NCBI GenBank assembly: GCA_034336665.1 | Contig: JAPFBE010000032.1 | Coordinates: 3,658,001-3,722,000, forward strand | Reading direction: 5' to 3' | DNA: 64,000 nucleotides | DNA from: Luscinia megarhynchos | Taxonomy: Eukaryota > Chordata > Aves > Passeriformes > Turdidae | Part shown: positions 1 to 9,765 of the stretch, piece after piece | Numbering within the stretch: position 1 is the first letter of the stretch | Layout of the letters: the number at the start of each line of letters is the position of its first letter | Notes under the pieces: model-generated | What the model was told of the DNA's origin: nothing | The model's database searches: none | What the model saw: the letters and a program-made list of their open reading frames with translations, nothing else | Position numbers and translations under genes: made by a program

Positions 1-2043
1 CAGGCTACAATAGTCCACTGTCAGTCTCCACTCTCCATTAGACTTACACACTGGCCATATAAGGCTACTGAAGGGTGAGTGAGTTTTGCTGACCATTCTC
101 TGGCTCTCCCATTCATGGATCATCTTATGAATGAGAATCACAGAGTCTCTATGTGGTATTGCCAACAATGCAGTGTTGCTTTGGCAATTGGTGCCTGTTC
201 TTCAACTGTCAGCAGTCCCACTGCAGAAGGGTCCTCTGAAAGACCTGACAAGGTATTCAATTGTCTAATACCTTCTATCTCTGCAGCATCTATCCCAAAA
301 GCCCACCAATGTCCTTTTGGGTCTTTGAAATCCTGAGATAATCTATACTGAGAATACAAGAGGCCTCTGGACCAGACACAATGGGGCATTTCTTTCACTC
401 CTTCCTGGTCATGCTCACTTCAGTTTCCAACAGAGTCAATTTCTGAGACCCCCTGTCACCCTAGCAAAGGAAACAGGTTCTGCTCCCACATGTCCCAATG
501 GCATTAGAGTACATTGTGTGCCAGTGTCAACCAAAGCCTTGTATTTTTGTGGTTCTGATGTGCCAGGCCATTTGATCCATATAGTCCAAGAGATTAGATT
601 TTCCCTGGCCTCTACCTGGCTAGAGGCAGGGCCCCTCTATTTCTGTCTATTGTTTCCTTTTTGTGCATACATTGTGGAGGTCCCTTCAAGGGGATCAGAC
701 ATGTCATCCTCCCTTCTGTTATGCCTCGGAGCTCAGTCATGGGAAACTGGAACTACAGTCTTGTATAACTCCATCTGTTAGTAGTTTCCTCTTTTAGCTT
801 ACCCACCCATGCTGCCAGGACAGAAGTGGATTTTTCATCACATCTTCTCACATCTTCCCCATGCTTACACAGGAAGAACCACAGGTCAGCTTGTGGGGTG
901 CACCCATGCCAGGGGACATCTGCTTCTGATAGCAGGGGCTCTGGTCTGTTCTGAAGAAACTTGGAAAAGGCTCTCTTTAAGCTCCTTTCTGAGATTCTGA
1001 TGAGTCTCTTCAATTTTCCCAATTTCCACATATACACGATCAAGTCTGTTTTTACAGCCAAGACTTGGGCTTGTGTAGGGATGTTGACAGTGTCTTCATA
1101 TGTCCAAAGCCGCCTTGTCACAGCGCCCACTCTAATTTTCTTCATTCCACTGAAGTCATGCTAGGAATTGGGCATATGCTTGGGTTCTGAGTCATGCCAG
1201 TTTGAGCCACATCAGCGCTGTACATTTCACCAGGTGTCTGGAGTCTTAGTGGTTGGGTCATCATTTGAGAAAAGGATCTCTATCACAGCCAGTTCTTGAG
1301 AGTGTTAGATTCCTTGCTCCATGGTCTTCCAAGGGCCTTGCTGCAGCTGGAGATCTTCTGGGAAAAAGTATCTCTCTACACTTGCTAAAAGTGGCATGCA
1401 GAGACTGAGACATTCGGGCCTCCTCACAATCCCCTGGTCAATACCCACATCACTGAACAGGGATCCCAAATGCTTTGCTTCAGTACTGTCCAAAACTACA
1501 GCATCACCTGCAGCATCCCAGACTCGGATCAACCAGACTCATCGGGTTGTCAGGTGAGGCCTTTTCTCAGATTGCAGAGGCTTTGGAAGCAAAAAGACTC
1601 AGTGATTATTTCTGGTTCTGATTCCTCTGCTGTCTGTAAGGGTCCTGCCTCCCCATCATCATCCACTGGGTGAATGGATTTGGTCTTATATTTCCTACTC
1701 TGGACAGGGGCAACTACTACTGGCTTAGGCTGTCCTGATTTAACTGCAGCTAAGTGATCATGGTGCCTATAGATTTGTTCTCCCTCCCTTCTGTCTGTAG
1801 CTGCTGCTGCACAGTAACAAGCAGTGTGCAGTAAGCATTAGCCAGTATCCAGTACAATGCAATGAGCTGCTTTCCTTTGGAGCTGTCACTCCAATTTTCA
1901 TTCAGAGATTTTCCAAACTATTGGGGCAGAGTATTTCTTCAGGATCTGGCCTACGTCCTCCCCACATCCCATGCCACTCAGGATTTTTCCACCACTGGGG
2001 CAGATCTCTGGGCAACCTCCTGGAAATCTCAGCCCTAATTCTA
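1..2043 (-). pseudogene. Antisense ERVL gag-pro-pol fragment
   Basis: Read on the minus strand, this matches, block by block and in the same order, the gag-pro-pol region at about 29,034-31,090 of the ERVL provirus in this window. Minus-strand blocks at 1532-1305 and 1145-753 resemble its gag (shared words such as KTMEQGI against KTIEQGI, and LWFFL). The block at 398-138 resembles the start of pol (FKDPKG, WAFGI, GLLTVEEQ). The protease active-site triplet codons (GAC ACT GG) survive near 520-530. The three blocks are separated by stops and frameshifts, so nothing is translatable as a whole. The copy starts outside the window on the left and ends at the position equivalent to the gag start. 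It is clearly older than the provirus at 20,926-34,453. Confidence 0.88.
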
Positions 2044-2211
2044 AATATATTGGTTTTGATGGGGGGGGGGGGGGGGGGGGCGGAGGGATGACAGAGGTGG
2101 CTTTGGTGAGAAGCTGCTAGCAGCTTCTACCATGTCCAGCAGACCCAATCCCTCATGGCTCTGAAGATGGACATGCCACTGGCCAAAGCTGGGCAAATTA
2201 GAGAGGTTGGT
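2044..2211 (-). mobile_element. ERVL leader-like segment with 20-G tract
   Basis: The reverse complement of about 2,085-2,211 is similar to 19,417-19,540 (shared words such as CAGCTTTGGCCAGTG and GAAGCT repeats). It sits between the antisense gag and the antisense LTR end at 2,212, where the 5' leader of the same provirus would be. It contains an uninterrupted run of 20 G at 2,061-2,080, which corresponds to a short C-rich stretch in the related sequence and so looks like expanded homopolymer. Confidence 0.5.
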
Positions 2212-2480
2212 GTCTTGGTTTGAAAGACAGGTATTTACCAAGAAAGGCAGGAGCTCCTCCCTGAGATGGAGAATGCAGACCTCCCTCCCTCCTGATTATT
2301 ATAATTTTGGAATCAGGGGCTCGCAGGCAGAGATATGGGAGTAGGAATAACAGCTCTTTAATAATATATCTAACCAGACAAACAAAACCAACAACAGCTA
2401 TGAAAATTAACAAAAAACCAGAACAGCAACTCAGTTCCAGTCCTATTCAGCCACAGACACCCTCTCCCTGCGCTCAGTAC
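2212..2480 (-). mobile_element. Antisense LTR fragment (ERVL family)
   Basis: From TGTCTTGGTTTGAAAGACAG at 2,212 the sequence is the reverse complement of the 3' end of the LTR at 7,379-8,140, and of its relatives at 35,973 and 50,511. It includes the segment that reads GAGCTGTTATTCCTAC on the minus strand. It is probably the 5' LTR of the antisense ERVL at 1-2,043. The left edge is sharp. The right edge near 2,480 is my estimate, and 2,520-2,605 looks like the polyadenylation/U5 end of some other LTR (CAATAAATACC). Confidence 0.6.
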
Positions 2481-2609
2481 CGGTGGTGGGGGCAGGGCAG
2501 GTCCCAGGCTCTTGCATTGCCCAAGGTGTATCCTTTCAATAAATACCTATTTTATTCCTTTTGCTCTGCTTAGTCTCTGTTCCAGGTCAGCCTTTCCAGG
2601 CATCATCTG

Positions 2610-3253
2610 TGTGGGAGTCCAGGGTGTTCCCCTGGCTTCCCTGGATGCCTCTAGATCCCCCTGGCAGGGGTCTCAGAGGCCCTGGCATGGTGCCCAGGAC
2701 TCCTGGGGACTGGATTTAAACCCCTGGGAAAAATTACCGTCATTGTAGGAAGAATTACAAGTCACAAAAAATAAGTAGAGTATAAATTAGATTGTTAGAA
2801 GATAGAAAAGTGAATTTTTAGAAATGTTTATATTGGGAGTTTGAAGCTAATATGGAGGATTTGGGATGTGGTATGTCTTTTCTTCTTCTTCTTCTTGTCA
2901 TCCATTTTCTGAGTCAGGATGGCACTTTTGGATTGGTGCGAGGGAAAACTGGACAGTGTAAAGAAGGTGTCATGTATTGGAAAATAATTGTAAACATTAG
3001 GTACGTAATTTATAGTATAAAAGATAAGACCTGCCCTCTGGCAGTCAGTGTGTGCCTCAGATCTCAAGCTGAACAGACTGCTGTTAGCTAGAGAAAGAAT
3101 TTCTTAGATAAGAAACAATAAATAACCTTGAAAACCTCACAAAACAGCCTCCTGAATCTTCTTCGGTGACCAGCTAGGAAAATCTGAACTTTAAACCACC
3201 TATATGTCCTGCTGTGAGGATCTCAGGCTCAGGAGACCTCACAGACAGTGACA
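2610..3253 (+). mobile_element. Solo LTR with 5-bp TSD (ATCTG)
   Basis: A 644-bp LTR starting TGTGGGAG and ending GTGACA, flanked by perfect 5-bp direct repeats ATCTG (2,605-2,609 and 3,254-3,258). It contains a TATA-like element (TATAAAAGATAAG) and AATAAA about 110 bp further on. The same family occurs at 59,532-60,831 (minus) and 59,810-60,454 (plus). No internal retroviral sequence is attached, so it is a solo LTR left by recombination between two LTRs. Confidence 0.9.
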
Positions 3254-4178
3254 ATCTGGACTCTCCAGAAAGGGTCAAACCTCTGTAGTTGTGTTCCTTC
3301 CAGACAACATTGAAGGAGACGTTAGTCAAGGATGTGCCAGATAGCTCATTTATGCACGAGAATGAAGATGAGGAGCATTGAGAGCACTCAGAACGGCACT
3401 GAGAACTTCAGATGTGGTATGAAAACACAGAAGCAAGCCCCTGCCTGAGCTTCAGAGGAAATGGCTCATGTCATCCCTTCCCTTCTAAGAGCTTTGACAC
3501 TTGTTGATGTAGTCAACCAACTCTGGAAGAAGAATGGAGACCTCAAAGGGAACTCAACTCCTGCAATTTTCACAAAAAATAGTGTCTGAAGCTCTCCATC
3601 AGGAAGACCAGCATCACCCTGTCCACTCTACACAAACGAAAACTGAGGGTGACAAGATGTCATCTCATGTGAGTCACTAGCGACAGCAGGCCTAGAAGAT
3701 ACCTTCCTTGATTCTCAGTAAACAGCAACAATTTTCCTAAATCAGGCAGCAAAACAGTGAAGCATTTCACTCACAGATCTTCAGACACTCATGCAGGTGG
3801 CTGCTTCATGAGGCGAGGTGCTGCTTCATGAGATGCATCCCAAATAGAAGTCCCAAAGTTAAATCTATACATTAGCTAAAGGACTTGATTTATTTTTCAG
3901 CAATCCTCTCCAAATATAAATGAACAGGACTGCATTCACTACACGGAGGGAGTGTCACCCAGCAATTACAAGCAGAAAACCATTAAGTGACTGGTTTTCT
4001 TAGAGCTGCTTTGATCGTGGGCAGGTCACCCCACCTAAAGATTTCATTTCTTCCTCTATCAGGCGGGGCTACACCAACCTATATTCACTGGAAAAGCCTC
4101 AGAGTAACTCCCCATCTTTTGCTTTTTTGAAACAACAGTGACTGCAGCATCTGCCAGCACTCACTTGTCCCAACAGGT
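3254..4178. other. Unassigned sequence
   Basis: Single-copy looking, AT-balanced sequence with no convincing reading frame, repeat or exon. I see nothing to annotate. Confidence 0.4.
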
Positions 4179-6076
4179 TGTAGTGGTTTTGGTTCACTGT
4201 TGTAACCCAATACCAGGGGTAAAAGGAATGTTTTAACCCTTCCCAAATTTCTATCTCATTGGCAGAAGCCCATAGGGGCCTCTTCCTCTCTCATCTCTTA
4301 TGTTTACCCAAACTTTGTGTCCACATCTTATTGGCAGAGAGCCAAAAACCCCTCCCTGACCTTTTCCTAGAAAAACCGTTAGCTGAGATCCTTTGTTCTC
4401 TTTGTTCCCTGAGACCACGATGAAATAAAGCTACCTTAAGAAGATAAAGACAAAGAGCCTCTTTTGTATCCTTAGTTTATCTTACATGTAACTCCTGATT
4501 AACTCTCTCAGAGTAATTCAGCTAGGAGGGAGTTAATTTAAGAGCAAGTTACAGTTCACCAATTTGAAATTTTTCAGCTGTGAGATAGGATTAGGAGGAA
4601 GGCAAAACAGGCCCAACTTTAAATGGTACAAAGATAAACTTTATTACTAGAAACTATAAGGGAAAAAAACACTTCAGAATAAAATTTTAAACCCCTTTTC
4701 CTCCCCCCACACACTTCTTTTCTTTCACACTGAAAACGTACAGAAAACTCAGTTTACCATCTCTAAAATACTCTTTCACCAATTCACTTGGAAGAGGAGA
4801 CTTCCCTCTTCTGTCTATGGATATTTCTCCACAAGAAACAGTTTTCTCGTGGCCTTGATGTCATAATGATCAGCCGCCCGGGAGAATGGAATTCTGATCA
4901 CTATGTAACAATCCCTTCCTCAACTCACAGTTTTTCCCATAATAATTACTGAGGACCATGTCATCTTATGAGGCACACGTCAAGGATTATAACAGTTCAA
5001 ACAAAAGCTCATTCCATCTTTGAAAACTGAGGTTTTTCTTCTTCTTCTTCTTGTTCCCTAGGGAGCAGCAGGGGTCTTCTTACTATTCAAACTTAGGGGA
5101 TCACAGCAATTTCAACATCTGCTTACTTTAACACCAATGCCTCTGCTCATATTTACAGTTAGAACAGTTATATCCACCCCATAATATCTTTATGTGTTAT
5201 AGGGAAACAAGACTCTCTTCTCTATAGCATAAAAAAAGAGAAATTTCAGTCCGTGACTCTCCTCCTTCCCTCATTTGGGACCTGACTCTTTCTTATGTCT
5301 GACCTCGGTGTTTTCATGGTGTTTCTGTGCGTATGATCATCTTGGTACTCTTCTTTCACTCAGGAGAGAGAACAAAGTATCTGCAAATCTCATTCTGGGC
5401 ACTGAAAGAGTTAATACTTTGCCCAGACAGCGGATGGTCCTGTGATCTCTTCCAGGCTGAGGCTGGGAGCTATTTTATGATACAGAGTCTTTCAAGGCCA
5501 CGCTGGGCTGAGCTAGGATTGTTAGAGCCCAGCCAGAAAGCGGTGATGAGTTCCTTGGCTGCATTCCATTCTGGGGGGAAACCCGGCTCAGCTTTCCCCT
5601 CCCCAGCCGCAGAGGCCATAGCAGGCAGGCCTGGCCCAATCATCCCCCCCCTTCCCCGCGGGGCCAGAGGGGAGAGGCAGGGCGGCCCCAGCCCGGAGCT
5701 GCTCCTGGGGTTGTTAGCAACGGCAGAATTTCTGCCACGCTGGGGGGGAGGGGGAAGCAGCCAGGATCTCAGCGGCCCAAGGACCTCCCCTCCCCAGCCC
5801 GGCCCCAGCCCCGAGCCCGGCCAGGCCAGGCCCGCAGGTCGTGTTGGGCTTGGCCCCAGCCAGGCTAGTTACCTTCTGAGAGGCAAGAAATGAAAGAGAG
5901 CTTCCCCAGGCTTTTTTGTCTTTACATGTGTTTCACAAAGACGCATAAACTTTCTCATTGGTGTAACAATGTGTCAGTCTTAAAAATCTGACACTGATTG
6001 GTCCCTGTCAGGTACAAGGGAGACTGACCAGGTCTCCGCAGGTAAAAATTCCAGAAAATATTTACAAACCACCACA
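4179..6076 (-). mobile_element. Long (~1.5 kb) solo LTR, inverted
   Basis: On the minus strand this starts TGTGGTGGTTTG and ends CCACTACA. Once the inserted LTR at 4,198-4,553 and its duplicated target are removed it is about 1,536 bp. Flanks are CAGGT (4,174-4,178) and CAAGT (6,077-6,081), a 5-bp TSD with one mismatch. It is homologous in opposite orientation to 42,929-44,695. It includes an internal GC-rich block at 5,560-5,870 and a minus-strand AATAAA near 4,650. No retroviral genes adjoin it. Confidence 0.82.
4198..4553 (+). mobile_element. Solo LTR nested in the long LTR (TSD GTTCAC)
   Basis: A 356-bp LTR, TGTTGTAACC to CAAGTTACA, flanked by perfect 6-bp repeats GTTCAC (4,192-4,197 and 4,554-4,559). 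It is a close relative of the LTRs of the ERVK provirus at 21,221-28,244. It carries AATAAA near 4,424. It interrupts the last ~20 bp of the inverted long LTR, so it is the younger of the two. Confidence 0.93.
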
Positions 6077-6794
6077 CAAGTCTTCAGCATGGTGGCCAAT
6101 CTCAATGAAATTCGGTGTACAAACTGGACTTGGACTATGATACAAGCAGATCAATGAGATAGAGAACCTCAAACTGCCCCCAGGATCATCGCTCACATTT
6201 TGCTTCAGATCTGAACTCAAGGATGGGCAACTAAAGCCAGACATTGGCTATCTACCAGCATGGGGAAATGAATTACATATTTTGTCAAGAGATCCTGCCA
6301 GCCTCTTCACAAGAAGTATTCACTAGCTCTGCAGAGCTGATCTGGTTTGTCAAGGATTTGGGGCATTACATGCTTCCCACTGTTGTCAGCAGATTTAAGA
6401 CAGCAAGATGACAACTTCACTGCTGATTTGAGAAGTTTATATGACAGCAATGCTGGTCAGAGGAGCCTCAGTCCAACTCTGTTCATAGTGATGTGGCCCC
6501 TATCCAAGATCATGATTGCTTGCCACCTGCCTCTGCAGCATCCATAGAATAGGATCTCCTGGTGTTTGATCCCAAGAAACACTGATGCCTACAAAAGAAA
6601 TTTCTGGAATTTCAAGAGAAATCTGCACTGATACTTTGGTTTTTCCACTTTCTATAAAATTAAGTTCTACTGTGCATTCAAATCTGCTGTTTCCCAAGAG
6701 ACAACTTTCACATATCACCCCATCCTTACTACTGCCTTTGCTTTGGCAATATAGGTGCTTTTCTAGCCACAACTGCATGCCAAGGGCATGTTCT
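6077..6794. other. Unassigned sequence
   Basis: No repeat, exon or RNA gene recognised. Short open frames here have no visible domain. Confidence 0.35.
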
Positions 6795-6904
6795 TATAGG
6801 ACAAGGGAGAATAGGTTCTCACTGAAAGAGGGCAGGTTTAGATTAGATATTAGGAAGAAATTCTTCATTGTGAGGATGGTGAGGTATTGGAACAGGTTGT
6901 CCAG

Positions 6905-7288
6905 TGTGGACACCACTGAAGGCCCAGGCAGAGTTTGCTAGGCCTTTTTCAGGCTCTGAGCTCTTTTTCTCTTTCTCACGCTGGGAAACTTTTTCCCAGG
7001 CTGAGACAGTTTCTCACCTCCGGCCTGAGCCTTTCCCAGGATGATTACTTTTTGGAAAAACAGAAAGGAATTAATAACAGAGATTGAGCACCTGGTGTTG
7101 ACTGAGAAACAGTTCTCGTGCTACGTGACAGAACATGTTTTCTTCTATTGTCCAATGGACTGCTGTCCTGCTTGAGACTTGCGAACCACACTATAAATAG
7201 GGTTCGGATTTTCAATAAAATGCTTCTTTAGCCTCAAAGCTCAAGAAGTCTTTGCCGTTATATGTGACTCCTAGCGTATACTGTGACA
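6905..7288 (+). mobile_element. Solo LTR in CR1 (TSD GTCCAG)
   Basis: 384 bp, TGTGGACACC to ACTGTGACA, flanked by perfect 6-bp repeats GTCCAG (6,899-6,904 and 7,289-7,294) that lie inside continuous CR1 sequence. CTATAAATAG near 7,191 and CAATAAAATG near 7,213 look like the TATA box and polyadenylation signal, giving plus orientation. The 6-bp TSD fits an ERVK/alpha-beta class element. Confidence 0.92.
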
Positions 7289-7378
7289 GTCCAGAGAGGT
7301 CATAGATGCCCCATCCCTGAAAGTGTTCAAGGCCAAGTTGGATGGGGCTTTGAGCAACCTGGGCTAGTTAAAGGTGTC

Positions 7379-8140
7379 TGTCTTAAGTTGCAATGCAAGA
7401 TGTAACCGGAATTATGTATTTTATAACCATCAGTTGAAACCAGGTGGAGCAGTGTTCTTTATCTCTTCCATGACCCATCCCTCATAACTCCGGGGGATGA
7501 GGGGGGAGGGGAATGATATCCTCTGTTATTTGGACAGCTGTTAAAACTAGGTGGAGCAGTGTTCATTATCTCTTCCACAACCCATCCTCCATCCAGGATG
7601 ATATCTTCTGTTATTGGACCATTGAGTCTCACTGCATGACTGATAAAATTGCATCATCCCATTGTGAGATGCTCCACCCAAGGGGAGGAGCCAAGCATTC
7701 CCTACCTACATAAAAATCTAAGATTTGGAACACCGAGGCAGCCTTTTTCCAATAGATTCCCAGAGGAAGACTAGGCTCATCTACACCACCACTGGACCTT
7801 CAGAGGAAAGCTACACCTTTCTACAGGATCATTGCTTCAACAGAACCACATCTGTCACTCCAGGAGGACTTCAGCCACCATTTAATTGGACTGCTACCAA
7901 CATCCTGACCAACAGGGTGTCAAGTTGTATGCTGACTCGGAAATTTGTTTTATTTTTTGTACTACTGCATTTTTATTTTAATTTTCCCAGTAAAGAACAG
8001 TTATTCCTATTCCGATATCTTTGGATGAAAGCCCCTTAATTTCAAATTTAAAATAATTCAAAGGGAGAGGGTTTACATTTTCCGTTTCAAGAGAGGCTCA
8101 TGCCTTCCTTAGCAGATACCTGTCATTTCAAACCAAGACA
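7379..8140 (+). mobile_element. Solo LTR in CR1 (TSD GTGTC)
   Basis: 762 bp, TGTCTTAAGTTG to CAAACCAAGACA, flanked by perfect 5-bp repeats GTGTC (7,374-7,378 and 8,141-8,145) within CR1. Its 3' part matches the LTRs at 17,013, 35,973 and 50,511 (shared GTTATTCCTA and CTTTCAAA-type ends). The 5-bp TSD and lack of internal genes fit a solo ERVL-type LTR. Confidence 0.92.
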
Positions 8141-8235
8141 GTGTCCCTGCCCATGACAGGAGGGTTGGAATGAGATGGTCTTAAGGTCCGTTTCAACCCA
8201 AGTCATTCTAGGTTTCTATTTAAAACTTCATGAAA

Positions 8236-8384
8236 GGAAGTTGTTTGACCCTGAGGTTAGAGCATGGTGCTAATAACACCCAAGGTCATGTGTCCAATCC
8301 CTGCAAGGGCCATTCACTTAAGAGCTGGACTCGATGATCCTTGTGGGACCCTTCCAACTCAGAAAAATCTGTGATTCTGTGATA
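8236..8384 (+). mobile_element. tRNA-Ile-headed SINE with CR1 tail
   Basis: The head at about 8,250-8,312 is clearly derived from tRNA-Ile (GGTTAGAGCATGGTGCTAAT, then CAAGGTCATG and a degenerate B box TGTCCAATCCC). It is followed by a CR1-type 3' end (GGACTCGATGATCC, CCTTCCAACTC, ending TGTGATTCTGTGAT). This architecture is that of TguSINE1, described from zebra finch, which is mobilised by CR1. It is the best single marker of passerine origin in the window. Confidence 0.8.
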
Positions 8385-8427
8385 TAGTTGGAAGCCAAGT
8401 GCTCATCATAAAAGGGAGTTTGGACGT

Positions 8428-9097
8428 TGTCCTGGGGTGACTTTGTGATGTTGAATTGCAACCCCATTCATCTGTTTAGCCCATAAACAAGTTTTGTACC
8501 TTTAAGGCTGGATTTGAGAGTGGAGGGGAGGGGGGGGAAGGAGAAGTGGTGGAATGTCTGACACGGTTGTTTTCAAAACATAGAAATAGGAATTTCATCG
8601 CTTCGTGTCCTGGACTGTGTCTCTGTGGTGGATGGTGGGAGAGAGCTCTCCTTTGCTTTTAGTTAATTTTTGACTAACTGAAGAAGACAAGTTCCTCAGA
8701 AAGTTTTTTTCCTTTTTTTTCCTGGAATTATTTGAATCTGCTCTGGACTGGGGACCCGGGGGGAGCACCAGGAGCTTGCACCTGCGGCCTACCAGGGCCT
8801 GGCCTGGGCAGCGGCATTTTCCAGTGCCGGAGGGACTGATAACAGACTGAGCCAAGCTACCACCCACAGGAGAGAGACTTTCTTTTGTCATCTCTTCAGA
8901 GCAGCGAGAGGTTTTGTTGTTCAGTATTGTTTATTTTTTTGTGCTGGGCAGTGCTTTGCCTGATAAATAAACAGGTTTTTCCCACTTCTCTCTGAGGAAA
9001 TTTCTTCCCGAATCGTCTGGGGGAGGGGTTGCTTGGGTTTGCTTCCCGGGGGGGGCCCTTTGGAGGTTTTCTCCCAAATTTACCCTAAACCAGGACA
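8428..9097 (+). mobile_element. Solo LTR (TGTCCTGGGGTGAC family)
   Basis: 670 bp, TGTCCTGGGGTGAC to AAACCAGGACA, with AATAAA near 8,964. The flanks GACGT and GGGGT agree only partly, so the TSD is not secure. It belongs to the same superfamily as the ERVL LTRs at 20,926/33,899 and is the closest relative of 57,734-58,386, which differs mainly by G-to-A changes. Confidence 0.85.
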
Positions 9098-9480
9098 GGG
9101 GTTCAGGCAAGGCACATGGAAGAGAGACCTGAAAGATTTAAGTGGATCTGCTCTGCTCTCACCCCACACACAGCAGTCAAAGACACCTCCTCAGATGCAG
9201 GCAGGTCAGATGTCCTCCCACGACACAAAGAATGTCCTGCCTTGAAACATTTTGGTACTAGCACAGCATTGCACTTCTTTGAGTCACTGAGATATTTGGG
9301 ATAGTTTCTTGTGATACATTTGATTTTGTGTGAATTTCTTATGCTTTCTTTATCAGTAAGGCTTGGGCTTCAGTTCAGACATCCTTTGGCAGAATATGCC
9401 AGATTCAGTAACAGTGGTACACAATACCTGCAAAGCCCTCTACATCCCCACACTACCAAACAGCACGGGACACAAAATAT

Positions 9481-9765
9481 CTTATAATCACAGAATAGTT
9501 TGGGTTGGAAGGAACCGTAAAGATCATTTAGTTCCAACCCCCTGCCATGGTCAAGGATACCTTCCACTAGGCCAGGTTTCTCAGAGCCCCATCCAACCTC
9601 GCCTTGAACACTGCTAGGTATGGGGCAGCCACAGCTTCTCTGGACAACCTGTGCCAGTGCCTTATCACCCTGACAGGAAAGAGTGTCTTCAGAATATCTA
9701 ATCTAAACCTGCTCTCTGTCAGTTTGAAGCCTTATCCTGTCACTATATACCCTTATAAAAAATCT
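9481..9765 (-). mobile_element. CR1 LINE 3' fragment
   Basis: Begins with the reverse complement of a CR1 3' terminus (TCACAGAATAGTTTGGGTTG, GGAAGGAACC, GTTCCAACCCC) and continues through CCCATCCAACCTCGCCTTGA. It is a 5'-truncated copy with no coding sequence. Confidence 0.9.

Larger units (their letters stand above)
6795..8218 (+). mobile_element. CR1 LINE 3' end, split by two LTRs
   Basis: CR1 3' sequence in plus orientation in three pieces: about 6,795-6,904, 7,289-7,378 and 8,141-8,218. Joined in order they give the usual CR1 tail (GGATGGGGCTTTGAGCAACC, then the segment ending near GTCATTCTAGG). The two gaps are LTRs with TSDs. CR1 is the dominant LINE of birds. This copy is 5' truncated and has no coding part. 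Confidence 0.9.

Noticed and set aside
5327..5893. 188-codon plus-strand frame and a 188-codon minus-strand frame at 43,045-43,611, both antisense in the two long LTR copies
   Set aside because: They fall in the GC-rich part of the LTR where long chance frames are common. The frames start at different LTR positions and the proteins are only weakly alike, so equal length looks like coincidence.
8252..8312. A functional tRNA-Ile gene
   Set aside because: The A and B boxes are degenerate, the acceptor stem does not pair, and a CR1 tail follows, so it is a SINE head.
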